Source of the DNA: Gamarada debralockiae
Taxonomy: Eukaryota > Ascomycota > Leotiomycetes > Helotiales > Hyphodiscaceae
DNA: 64,000 nt
Direction: 5' to 3'
Assembly (NCBI GenBank): GCA_002803225.1
Contig: NXFV01000020.1
Span: 1-64,000 of the forward strand
Positions 53,741 through 64,000 of the stretch are shown in pieces. Under the pieces are notes generated by a model. The model was given only the letters and a program-made list of their open reading frames with translations, was not told the origin of the DNA and searched no databases. A program made the translations under genes and the position numbers. Each line of letters starts with the position of its first letter. The stretch's first letter is position 1.

Positions 53741-54176
53741 TAGGGCTCCGATATGAATAATTCATATATTTTCCCTCAATTCACCATTCAAATTTAAATA
53801 ATCTTCCGGGGCTTTATCCATATAATGAAAATGATCAAAATTCATGAATTAAATGAAGAAAGTCACGTGGGAGTTGAGAGGCTAAAATTTTGCTTTGTGG
53901 CTTAAAAATCATTTCCTGAAATAACTCTCTTATTGATTTATTAGCTTAAAGGATAATTTTGCATTTATAATACCATAATTAGTTTAAAAAGATATGGTTT
54001 TAATTTAAAAACCCCCTTAAAAAGGGTTTCTCAGGCTGGTAAACCCTCCAGGCCTAGGCACGTGATATCAATCTTTAAATTCATGGATGACACCCCCCAA
54101 TTCACAAAATATTTGGGGTTATTCATGAATGATACTTGAATGATTCAAATAAATTCAAATTCAAACCGCAGCCCTA
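53741..54176. mobile_element. Non-autonomous hAT-type MITE, 436 bp
   Basis: The element begins TAGGGCTCCGATATGAAT and ends ATTCAAACCGCAGCCCTA, so the ends are inverted TAGGGCT-type repeats as in hAT transposons. The flanks are GTCCAGCA (53733-53740) and GTCCAGCC (54177-54184), an 8-bp target duplication with one mismatch, or a perfect AGTCCAGC if the element is taken one base shorter. Internally it is AT-rich with several inverted motifs (ATTCATGAAT) and no reading frame. Confidence 0.75.
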
Positions 54177-54790
54177 GTCCAGCCTCGAACAGGACGAAAA
54201 CCTCGGCCTCCAAACCACCGCCAACGACTTACAGAGACTCCGAGATCGATTCCACTTCTTCTCGTGAATATTGCTATCGAACTAAGTGAGTTCTAATACA
54301 GATCCCTTTCGACTTCGCTGACAATCCCCAGCCTCGTAGCCGCGAAACTACAAACGACGATTATTTTGATAAGGCCCATTCAAGAAACTCGGGACAACAG
54401 ATCAAGAAGAATTGAGTTCCTTCTTGTCATGGATATATATATCAAATAGCTGCAATATCAAGCACGATGTGTACCGGTCGCAATCATCACGTATATCACA
54501 TTATCTGGGAGCGTCTGAACCGAATCACATTTATATTTCATAAGTGATATTTAAAGTTTTCAGTGAGAAGCATTCCGACTAAAATACTAAGACGACCCTA
54601 ATGACCGACCAAGAAGAGAATCAAATTCGAAAGGCGAACAAAAGCAAATCAACAGCCGTTCAACAATGAAACCGTATTCCCCAAGTAACCTTGAGAAACA
54701 TGTGCTCCCTCCCTATCCCGAATCCGACGCCACAATACATATGGCCAATAGCATCATGAGGCACGCCGAGATCGAGCATCAGGGGTATAC
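54177..54790. other. Intergenic
   Basis: Just right of the MITE a short frame (LEQDENLGLQTTANDLQRLR) stays open across the empty site in continuity with the left flank, so the element may have landed in a former exon. The rest shows no gene. Confidence 0.35.
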
Positions 54791-55465
54791 CTAGTGACAT
54801 TGGCGCCACTGGAGATGGTAGATTTGCGTGAACTTAAAGTCTGTAGAGTCGGTGGTGAGCATACCAGTGGCACTTGGTTTGGTGGACGTCAAATAGATTT
54901 GTGAGTTAATGTTGAGTGGGAAGTCAGCTCCGCAAGGAGACCAAACGAGAGAAGTCACGTCGAAATTTTCGGTGATCAGGTAGTTATCCGTCTTCGGGCC
55001 CTTGAAAGTTGTGGTTGCCGTAATCTATATCAAAGTTAGTTTATGTTACAGAAGTGCAGCTGTCCGGGGATGGAATACCTGTGGGGTGTTTCCGGAGAAA
55101 TAGTAGGTTGCTGACTGTTTTCCAGTAACATCCTGGTCAAGGTCCTCAAAACCACGATAGTCGACTGAGAAAAGAGAGAACTGCCAGCCCTGGGGATAGT
55201 GGACGTCGAGGTTGATTTGGCAGTTCTTGCGATGATCGGTAACCGCAGTGCCGGGACCAATCGAAGCCACGTAATTAGAGTAGATAAGGGTAAGGACGTC
55301 CTTCGCAGCGTCTGTTGCGTTGGCTACGGAGCCTGCTGGGCAACCGGAGCCAGCGTAGGTAAAGCTCTTGATGAAGACATCGTTGGGGTCAGGTCCCGCT
55401 GCTGGAGCTGGCGCTGCTAGGCTGAGAGTCGAAGCAGCTAAAAGAACAAGAGTGCTGAAGTACAT
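54791..55465 (-). CDS. DUF4360-family small secreted protein
   Basis: Two exons (55465-55079 and 55024-54791) around a 54-nt intron with an AACTAAC branch site encode 206 residues. The signal peptide is MYFSTLVLLAASTLSLAAPA. The mature part has the DUF4360 pattern: FIKSFTYAGSGCPAGSVANA, then NCQINLDVHYPQGWQFSLFS, VDYRGF, and after the splice TSLVWSPCGADFPLNINSQI and a terminal Cys. These are beta-rich extracellular proteins of unknown function with conserved cysteines, common in Pezizomycotina. The unspliced frame would end in ten unrelated residues, so the intron is well supported. Confidence 0.88.
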
Positions 55466-58400
55466 TTTGAACGAGATGTTGGTGTTTTGTTCAAAAAGAT
55501 GTTTTATATTCCACGTCGAGATTGTCGAATGTTGCCGAAGCTATGGTGGTATTTGGCAAGAGGATATCAGAAAACCCTTTATACCTTTCTCTCCGCTGAG
55601 ATACCTGACTTTATCATCCCAATAGTGGCAGGGCGCCTGCCAACTGACAAAGACCTCAGCTAAGGCTTGTTACCAGTACCTATCATCGTGCGTACCTCTT
55701 CCAAGACTTGAGTTGTCGGCGAAGCCATGATTCTGTTGGATTTGCTTCCAGCGAGGGCATTGGGCTGAGCACCCAGCAGCCTCTCGATGTCTCGTGAGGA
55801 GATGAATGAGACAAGAACGCATTCCTTCTCGTATCCACTTTTAGCAGTAGAAGCAACTGCCGATGAGGTTCAGAAGTCTGCAAGGTCTACACCCTGTTGG
55901 ACACCAGATACCTCAGCTACGGACATATGTGAAGTTTGCGCTACTACAAAACTCTATTTTGAGCCCCACAAGTCGAAAATCTAAAAGATACGGCTCTAAA
56001 ACATTTTTCCTAATGGCCCCTTGACGACTGCGCCCCGCGACAGTCTATCTGACTGGCGATTCTATATGCCTAACGTTAACGGTCGTGTGACTTAGTATTC
56101 AGTGGTCTAATTTCATGAACCATTCATTAAAACTGCCCAGTTATAGGGGCGGAATTAAAATTATTGACCATCAAAACTCTCGCTCAGCTCATCTCTTGAA
56201 TTGAGAGCACACAAATAGTACAACAGTCGTCCAGAGTTCATGATCGAAGAACGAATAGGGACAACTCGAGAGAGCTCTAGCGCGCATCCCAAAGGATCTG
56301 CCAAGAGAAAGGTGTCCAAACCTTTGCCTTGGGTACAAACCAGCCACCTCGTAGAGAGGTATATCATAAATTCTCTGAAATAGGAAACTCAGCCTTTAGA
56401 TACGGATTTGTGCAAATTTGTACGTGCCCATATCACACTATGAAACTCTTTGTATGGTTGAATTTTTTCCGCCCGATAGTTTGCATTATACATGACAAAC
56501 AGAAATGTGATCCTGCGCTTAAGGCTTGACACTTTCGGACAGGGAAGAAATCCCAAAATCTCTGAGCAAAACAATCTATCATCATACAAGCGGGTAGCGG
56601 ACAATGGCGTAGAACAAGGAAGCCTGTAGGCAGTCACTTGGCGGCTAACACGCGAAATTAACAATACCCGTCAAATCAGGAGAATTGTGCTGAAATTTTT
56701 AAGTGTCACAGCCATAGTGTGTTTCCTAGATGAGCCTATTGAAGGTTAAGAGTGCGTTTGTTTCGCATGTGTTATTTTTAGTGTTTGTGTAACAATAAGC
56801 AAGTCCGCGGGTTTATGGCGGGGAAGGATTGCTTCCTTAGGCACGTGTCAGAGCCCTTCTCCCACTGACAGCACACAATCTTAAGAGTATAGAATTTTCC
56901 ACCCAATCCTGTTAACATATTTAAAAACTTGGCACGGATGTTCTTGCATTGCCTCCCTGACTAGCGTCCAGATGAAACTCAGTCCTGGGCGAGCTGTATA
57001 TTCGTATATGCGCTTACTTCATTTCTTGGCTCCTTGCTAGATGAAGTATTACATGTGGGCGGCTTCTTTGTTGGCACGACATCTAAGTTTCGCCATTGCA
57101 CGTCTTGCGCAGGATTGGTATCATGTAGTTTCGACTGTAAAGTGATCAACGTGCGCCTTGAAGTCATACGGAAACTATTTTAGTTGAGGATTGTTGGGCC
57201 AAAACATAAAGTGGAATTTAGTGCCGGTACACCTTATTCATAGAATGTCTGGTTGGCTCTTTGATATTCAGGTTGAAGGAGTCAGGCTCGAGAGACTCCA
57301 ACTTTGGGATTCGACTCAGAATGTGCGGTATCATCTTGGCATTCTCCATGTCGAGATGAGTCCCACGAATCATTCAGGCTAGCTTTGCCTCACAAAGTCA
57401 CCAGACTACATCACAAGCATTGGCTGACCTATGGAGGGTCGTGGCAACATGATGTGCTTCGTTGGACTTGTAGTTGATTTCTTTTTGTAGTGGCACGACC
57501 AAGTTCGAGCATCATGCCCCGGCCAGAGTTCAGAGGATTTGATCCTTCCGCCATCTCAGGTACACTTCAGCAACCACTTTATTTTCTTTAAAACTCAGCT
57601 GAATGCACTGTTTGGGCCAAAAATGTTAGCTCCTGGGCTCGACCCGAGAGTCCCAAGATTCTCTGTCTCGCAATCGAATTAAATATCAGTATCCTTAAAT
57701 TGAATCTTCTATACGGTCTGTGGGGCAGATTGTACTACATTGGAGCTGAAAACATTCGAATGTATTCACAGAAATAGTAAGCTTCTCGCTAGCCCAATGC
57801 AGAATGAGAGTACCAGTTGTGATAGTAGACTTTTAATGCAAGGTATCACGGCACTATACAGGGAGAGGGGCCTCAGAAAGAGCATAATCGTATTCGCACT
57901 AAGACGAGAAAACCAAGCTAAGGAAACAAGAAGAAGAGTTCTGAAGAGAAAACAAGCTTATATACAGGAGCCGCGTCATGCCATGCTAGGCACGCGAGAA
58001 AAGAATGTGAGGGCAAGGGCCATGGCCATGGCCAGGGCCGCCACATAGGTAGTATGTAAAGAAGAGATATTAAATTATATAGGTGTTTAAGTATTACTCT
58101 AGCTAGAGAATTGAGGCTGTTCCCTTAAGACTTTGGCTAGCGTCGTGACTATGATGATGAATGGGAACGCCTCAGACGAGGATAAAATCTATGTCTGCTG
58201 AGGTGTCCCGATTTTGCGACAAACCGCAGCAAAACGAAGTCAATGGACTGCAACTAACGAACATATTAAATTAGATGATCGAATGGAGATAAGTTCAAGT
58301 ACAATTGAAACACCCGGCTGGGCGAGGACTTCATTGAGTTTGGGACAATAACTACAGGAAATCCACACACCACAAAGGAATAATTTGCACATTATATATT

Positions 58401-58608
58401 TCCAGTTCATCTATAATATTCTACCAATTCTATAAGTAAGTAGAGTGCTGAGCTGGTCGAGACCTCCTTTTGCGGATTGGTTATTGATATGCCCTTGAAC
58501 TTTGAAGGAATGTCAAGGTAAGACTCGCCAGCTTCAAGGCTCCCGGTACGGTTCATACCTTCCAGCCTAAACTTTTTGCCCTTCTGCAATTTCAGTGTTG
58601 GTCCATCA
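55466..58608. other. Three kilobases without a supported gene
   Basis: All frames are short, overlap on opposite strands and lack family motifs. At 57740-58048 a basic frame (ALRRENQAKETRRRVLKRKQ) starts with TTG and resembles the charged C-terminal tail of some pogo-type transposases, but this is too weak to call. Several stretches are mildly AT-rich. Confidence 0.4.
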
Positions 58609-59436
58609 TTATTCATCAGTACCCCCATGCTTTACTCGTCCGCGTGGAGTATCAGAAATGAGGAAGCTAGCCCCAAGATATAGCAAAACGACAATGAATT
58701 CCTCAGTGACGGCCATGACTGCTAGGACAGTTACACTGCCAGTGCTGGGATTGGAAATCGGCAATGTGTCGTCGAAGGTGAGAAGATGGAGTAGAGCAGA
58801 CGAACGAAGAAGAATGGCACCGAGGCCACAAGGGCAATGACAAGTCGCCTTTCTCCGGGGATGACTTTACGGATGTTGACAAAGGTAACGGCAGCGATGC
58901 CAGATTGAATAATCCAGACCATTATGAAGATTATCATTGCAACTTTTGTGTAGGCACAGCTACTTGATTGCTTCTTTGGGTCACTGCTCTTGGATGTGTC
59001 GCTTCTACCTAGAGCAGCCAGAACGAGACCGAGCACTGTAGGGATTTGGAGGATATCGCACAGTCGTGGTGTAAAGATGCTTTCTTCGCCCAATCCAGTA
59101 CAACTACACAATGTTGGTTAGTCTTTGGAGTTCGACCAAGAGTAAAGGAGCGTACATTCTTTTCAATAACCCACACATGGCTAGCGGCAGGGCCGAGAGG
59201 CCTATGCTCGTAAGAATTGCTGAAATAGTGAGCAAGGACTTGCTACTATTGCCCTGACTCGCAATCTGAATGCCGGAGCCGGTAGCACGAATGAGCGCAA
59301 ATATTGCCAAGTAGATCCAACCAACTGTCGACACGTGCAATAGCGCAGTGATTACATAAGCAATCCCTGACACTCTGGATCTTTCATTCGATTGCGTAAT
59401 TGAAGAACTGGAGTCAGGGGAAGGGGGAATGTACAC
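58609..59436 (-). pseudogene. DUF7702-like integral membrane protein, frameshifted
   Basis: The upper exon (RVSGIAYVITALLHVSTVGW, IYLAIFALIRATGSGIQIAS) joins the next across a 52-nt intron (59104-59155), giving LCDILQIPTVLGLVLAALGR, VAMIIFIMVWIIQSGIAAVT and GERRLVIALVASVPFFFVRL followed by LYSIFS. The expected continuation (FDDTLPISNPSTGSVTVLAV, TEEFIVVLLYLGASFLI) is in another frame, one base out, and ends at a TAA at 58609-58611. The hydrophobic pattern and GERRL/FFFVRLLYS motif fit the fungal DUF7702 family of seven-helix proteins. The first helices and the true start are not visible (the frame opens with GTG). A single-base error in the sequence could restore it. Confidence 0.6.
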
Positions 59437-59712
59437 ATCATGGGTGGCATCTTATCGATCCTGTAACCGTTGTACATTAGCGATTATTCATTTTCAATCC
59501 ATTCCAATCATGGACTCTCAATTTGAGCACAAGTGGTAAAAGAGGGTGGCGGAAAAGCACCCAATTAGCGAGCGGCGAGCACTAGCGGAGCTGACTAAGC
59601 GGCCATCTAAAACAAGGCTCTTTGACCAGCATTATTTTTATCTCCACACGAAATCATCTAAGGGGGCAACGAAGCAATATATCCTCATGCTTCGCCAACA
59701 CACAGCCTTGAG
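59437..59712. other. Intergenic, divergent promoter region
   Basis: Short gap between the minus-strand membrane gene and the plus-strand TAPT1 gene. The frame at 59546-59755 starts with GTG and overlaps the TAPT1 start; I do not consider it real. Confidence 0.35.
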
Positions 59713-62700
59713 ATGCCAATGTCTGTGGAGGCTGGGTTGCGAGGTCCAGAGGTGAAGACCTGGACTGGAAAAGATGACATGGCGTCCGACGCCATTGTGG
59801 ACGAAGAAATCGACTCCACAAATCTTCAAGCTCGATACGTGAATTCCAACCCAGGAGGTCACCTGATTGTGGAAGAAGTTCGACAGCTCCCATCTCCGTC
59901 CCCATCGCCTCGAAGCACATCTCCTTCGCCGGTAGCTACGGACACTTCATCTGGGGAATGGACCGGCACGTTATCGTCTGTCCCCAACGGACGCAGATAT
60001 TCCGGATCCTTCGAAAAGACGACCATATCGGCCCCAAATTTTAGCGAAAATGGAGAAGCCATGCTTGCCTCTCCTCTTCCGATTTCCAAAACCTTACCTC
60101 CCCATGAGCTCCATGATATTCCAGAAGAGAAGATCAGGAAGCCAAGAAAGCTGTCTGTGTCGAAATCTGGTGGCAGTGGTGAGGACAAGATCTTCAAACT
60201 AAGTGCTGCTGAGATTGATGAGTTAACTTCTGCACCGGAGTCATTGCCTATCACTTCACCAAGAAGATTTTCAGCTTCTGGTCCAGCGTCACTCGCTCCA
60301 TCGCCAAACCTGGACCGGAGAGGGTCAGCATCTGATTTTACTCGTCATCCACCTGAGGAGCATCATCGGAAGACGAGCGCATCAGAGCCACTGAGGGTAC
60401 CTGATATGAATAGAGAACGAAGACCCAGTGCCGAGACAGCGCAAGCAAACGGACCCCAGCGACGTCCAGGATTTTCGTCTAGGACCGTCTCGACCCCTGC
60501 CGTGGCAAGCAATCGGATGCAATCTTACACTAAAGGAAGCTCTGGCCAAACCTCACCGAAACGAAAGCCGATAGGCTCTGGACCACGACCTGACCCTTTG
60601 GATCTGAATAACATATCGACGAAGACAACATCAAATGCGAACAAAGGACCGACGAACGATCCACCATCGCCAATGCCGCAAACTATTCCTCTGCCGCCCA
60701 TGTCAATTCCAACATACCTACAACTTGAGCTTTCCTCGTCTCGGCCATCTCCATTGTACATTTACCGGTCAGCTACTAGCGACAACCCTTATGAATCTTC
60801 CAAAATCAAATTTGAGCGTTTATTGAATTTTCTGTTATTACCCCCGCAATTGGAGCAAGTTCTCTATTTTGGAACTTTGGCATGCTTAGATTCATTGCTA
60901 TACACGTTCACAATTCTGCCTCTTCGATTTTTCAGGGCTGCCGCCATTTTGATGCGGTGGTGGGGCGAAGTCCTTGCCAAGGAAGCTCGTTTCATCATTG
61001 GATTTATCTACCATGGATCAGGACGGATGTGGCATCGGCGACGGGAACGTCAGGACTCTGCATCACGATCTCGAAGCACATCTCGGGTCCGCAGGCCCTC
61101 GGCTTCAACGAACCCATCATATCAACCACAGTCTGGGCGGGTGTCCGAGACTGGGAATGGAAATGCAAATGCCGCAATTGAGCATTTGAAGGCCGAAGTC
61201 GAACGCAGGTCAAGGCAGGATGGGGGTTGGGGTCGAAAACATCGACGAACGAAATCGCATCCGTCGTCACTGTCCTCGAACCACAAAGCTGATCTCCTAC
61301 AAGGTGCGGTGATCATCTGCAGTTGTCTCATTCTGATGAAGCTCGATGCAAGCAGAATGTATCACAGCATCAAAGGACAGGCAGCGATTAAGCTCTACGT
61401 TATTTATAATATGCTTGAGGTAGGACACTTGCAATGCGACTGAAGACTACCCGCTGATTCTTTTTTAGGTTGCCGATAGGCTCTTCTCCGCTTTGGGACA
61501 AGATATTTACGAGTGCTTATTTTCTGACGAGACATTGGAACGAGATCTCGATGGAAGAAGCAAGATCCTCCGACCACTTGGAATGTTCATCTTGGCCCTC
61601 ATCTACAACGTCATCCACGCCACAGCCCTGTTCTATCAAGTTATCACCCTGAATGTCGCCGTGAACTCCTACTCCAACGCTCTCCTCACACTCCTGATGT
61701 CCAATCAATTCGTCGAAATCAAGTCAACCGTCTTCAAGAAATTTGAAAAGGACAACATCTTCCAACTCACCTGCGCCGATGTGGTGGAGAGATTCCAGCT
61801 CTGGCTCATGCTGACAATTATTGCATTGCGAAACATCGTCGAGGTTGGAGGTCTTAGCATACTCAGCTCTGATGGCGGTACCGCTGATTTCGAGGCCCCG
61901 ATCCGAAGCAACTCCATCCTTCCAAACAGTTTCACCATACTCCCCAGCTGGTCCGGCGAAGTCTTATCACCCTTCCTTCTCGTCCTCGGCAGCGAGATGT
62001 TAGTAGATTGGATTAAGCACGCATACATTAGTAAATTCAACTGTGTCAAGCCAGCGGTCTATCAGCGCTACTTGGACGTTCTGGCCAAGGATTACTACAC
62101 CAACGTAAGCCCCTACCTACACTCCTCAAGCGCCTGCTAACAAGCTAGGCTTTCGTCAATCAAAACCTAATCAAACGCCTCGGCCTCCCCGTCATCCCCC
62201 TCTCCTGCCTCTTCATCCGCTCCTCAGTGCAAACCTACCACATGTTCCTCGCCACACACCTTCCACCACCCATCCCTTCAACCGCTACAGCCCTCTCCGT
62301 CGAGCCAGTAGGCACATCGCCCGCTACCACCGCAGCGCTGGAACACTTCGACAACCTAATCCGCAAAGCGCTGGGTCGAAACGCATTCGGAATCCCCGAC
62401 CCGAGTGCCTCAACGCATTGGTACCTACCTGGCGCTGACCAATTCATATCCGCTCTCACGATGCTGATATTCTTCCTCGGTGCGTTCTTCGTTCTCTTAG
62501 CATGTAAGTTGGTGCTTGGGATGTTACTCCTGAAGTTTGCGCGGAATAGATACAGAAGTATGAAAAAGCGCGAGCACGCACATTATGATACAGGTGGAAA
62601 GAGAGTTGGAGGATGGGGAATGGTAGAAGTAGATGATGCGAAGCGTCGGTATATTTTCGAGGATGATCCAGAGACGTTGGCGAAGTTGAAGGAAAAGGAA

Positions 62701-62790
62701 CGGATTGGGAGGGAGAAGGCTGAGAAGGGGTCCAAGGAAGATTTTGGGAAGATTAGTCGGTATGAGATGTCTGCTAAGCGGATTTGGTAG
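59713..62790 (+). CDS. TAPT1/Emp65-family (DUF747) membrane protein
   Basis: Three exons (59713-61419, 61469-62104, 62149-62790) with introns of 49 and 44 nt give 994 residues. The N-terminal 330 residues are Ser/Pro-rich and probably disordered. The conserved TAPT1 domain starts near IYRSATSDNPYESSKIKFER and contains QLEQVLYFGTLACLDSLLYT, DLLQGAVIICSCLILMKLDA, SRMYHSIKGQAAIKLYVIYN, VADRLFSALGQDIYECLFSD and LMSNQFVEIKSTVFKKFEKD. Several membrane helices follow. Yeast Emp65, together with the SUN-domain protein Slp1, protects newly made soluble proteins in the endoplasmic reticulum, and animal TAPT1 is linked to cilia and trafficking. ER location is inferred from these relatives. The gene is convergent with the transporter pseudogene, 44 bp apart. 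Confidence 0.9.
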
Positions 62791-62834
62791 TCCGTATGTT
62801 CGTTGAATAAGATATTTTGAATCGCTTTGATAAG

Positions 62835-64000
62835 TCATTGATCGTGATCCTCATCTCTCCCCGGCCACAAAATCTGCTTCTTCCAAACAGCCCTCATATG
62901 CGCCGCTCCAACAAAAAGCCAAGCTGCAACAACAGCAATCGTCATCGCGCTGCCTAACCACAAAATCCCTTCGCTCATAAACGCATTCCCAATGGCTATC
63001 GTTGCGATTGTGAACCCTACATTTGGGAATACGAAAGCTCACCACACGAGATGAAAACTCATGCCTTCTTTCGATCGCGCACCAGATATCACGCTCGCTA
63101 ATGCAACGCTGAAGAACCAGAATGCTGTTGCCCAGAGGAATACTGCGACGCTGACAGCCAGGATGCGGAAGATCTCGGGGATGATAGAGGGGTTGGAGAT
63201 AGAGGAGATCGCCGTATATGAGGGGTAGATGGCTGAGAGATTCTCGGAGATACCGAGCAAAGCAAGGCCAGTGAAGGAGGGTGGGCCGACGGCGATGAAC
63301 ATTCCTGGTCGCATATTCGGGTTTGGAAGACCGGAGGTCATGAGTCGCGTGAGGTATGGCCCATACATAAATGTTGCAGTCAACATCCCCAAGCCCTAGA
63401 ACGTAACGCCCGCCATAAGTATCGGCAACGCATACTGCGGAGACTGGCTCCATCCCATAAAACTTGCCAGCGTTCCACACAGCATAACAGGAAACACAGG
63501 CAAGATCCAAGCAGGTGTCATAGATTGCATCGTAAGTGGTTTGCCGGTGAAGAGGAAATAGTACTGTCCCACGGCGAGTAAGAATGTGCAGGCGGCGTAA
63601 ATCCAGAATAGGATGCGCAGGGTGGTTGTGAGCCATGGTCCACAGTGTGGTGCGCCGTAGAGTTGGATGTTGGAGATTATGTTTGAGAGGGAGATCCAGA
63701 AGGTGGGGACGAAGAGGGATTCGGTGGGGCGTTGGAGGGAGGAAAGAAAGGCTTTGGGGAAGAGCGTGAAGCGAGTTGTGAGGAGGGCGCAGAAGTTGAG
63801 GAAGTGGTTGAGGTCGAGGATGAAGACTGTCCAAGTAGAAGTCGAGGGACAGCAGTTGCTCTGCTCATTTGAGAAATCCCAATACCTAGTCCAGAGGCAA
63901 TGATCTAGTACGCACTTATATCCCCGATAACAGTCAAGCCATTGAATCGATGAGGCGTCTGTCCCAAGAGCAACGCAATTCCACCAGTCGACATCGTAGT
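62835..64000 (-). pseudogene. SLAC1/TDT-family transporter (malate- or sulfite-type), two nonsense codons, 5' end outside the window
   Basis: Reading from the right edge: MSTGGIALLLGQTPHRFNGL, an 89-nt intron (63827-63915), FILDLNHFLNFCALLTTRFT, LPVFPVMLCGTLASF, then GVTF-stop-GLGMLTATFMYGPY, AVGPPSFTGLALLGISE and a final HLVW-stop-AFVFPNVGFTIATIA to a TGA at 62835-62837. These are the C4-dicarboxylate transporter/voltage-dependent anion channel (SLAC1) motifs. Two internal stops break it: TAG at 63396-63398, where the family usually has Gln (TFQGLGM), and TGA at 63039-63041, in place of an expected Trp. Both are single transitions. The start lies beyond position 64000. Confidence 0.78.

Noticed and set aside
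57740..58048. Basic frame as a transposase C-terminus
   Set aside because: Charged composition alone is not diagnostic; it starts with TTG and has no catalytic or DNA-binding motif nearby.
59859..60254. 131-codon minus-strand frame inside the TAPT1-family gene
   Set aside because: Shadow of the Ser/Pro-rich N-terminal coding region.

Overview
The window is nuclear DNA of a filamentous ascomycete (Pezizomycotina). The evidence is HET-domain allorecognition genes, Zn2Cys6 regulators, a Clr5-domain protein, small secreted proteins and many short introns (44-89 nt) with CTAAC/CTGAC-type branch sites. Leotiomycetes is my best guess for class, but that is inference only. The window alternates between gene islands and repeat-rich, AT-rich, gene-poor stretches full of decayed transposons and pseudogenes. 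Several pseudogenes carry nonsense changes that are C-to-T or G-to-A transitions, as repeat-induced point mutation (RIP) or simple decay would give.

Layout. 1-8400: piggyBac and pogo-like relics, then a Tc1/mariner element with 29-bp terminal repeats (1221 and 8363). Its transposase gene is split by a 5.86-kb insert carrying a giant HET-ankyrin gene (1903-5733). 8400-18300: a flavin oxidoreductase (11757-13592) between relics, including a broken small secreted protein and a broken Zn2Cys6 factor. 19298-24618: an atypical hexokinase, a truncated HET-type gene and an intact five-exon MFS transporter. 25000-33300: LTR-retrotransposon debris, a Clr5-domain gene (28016-29548), and SDR and secreted-protein pseudogenes. 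34249-38854: a GPI-type cupredoxin, a large Zn2Cys6 factor and a small membrane protein; the cupredoxin promoter region is duplicated beyond the factor. 39300-40250: a mitochondrial nad6 fragment lying against a hAT transposase relic. 41247-48185: an unknown frameshifted gene, the DUG2 glutathione-degradation peptidase and an uncharacterised protein. 49989-54176: a 268-bp palindrome, a coiled-coil gene and a hAT-type MITE with target duplication. 54791-64000: a DUF4360 secreted protein, a frameshifted DUF7702 membrane gene, a TAPT1/Emp65-family protein and, convergent with it, a malate/sulfite-type transporter with two stop codons that runs off the window.

The intact genes do not form an obvious pathway. 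DUG2, hexokinase-like, TAPT1 and the oxidoreductase are ordinary cell functions; HET-ankyrin is an accessory allorecognition gene; cupredoxin, DUF4360 and the broken secreted genes belong to the cell surface and secretome. No rRNA, convincing tRNA or CRISPR was found. Exon structures were deduced by eye from reading-frame continuity and splice signals, without transcript data.
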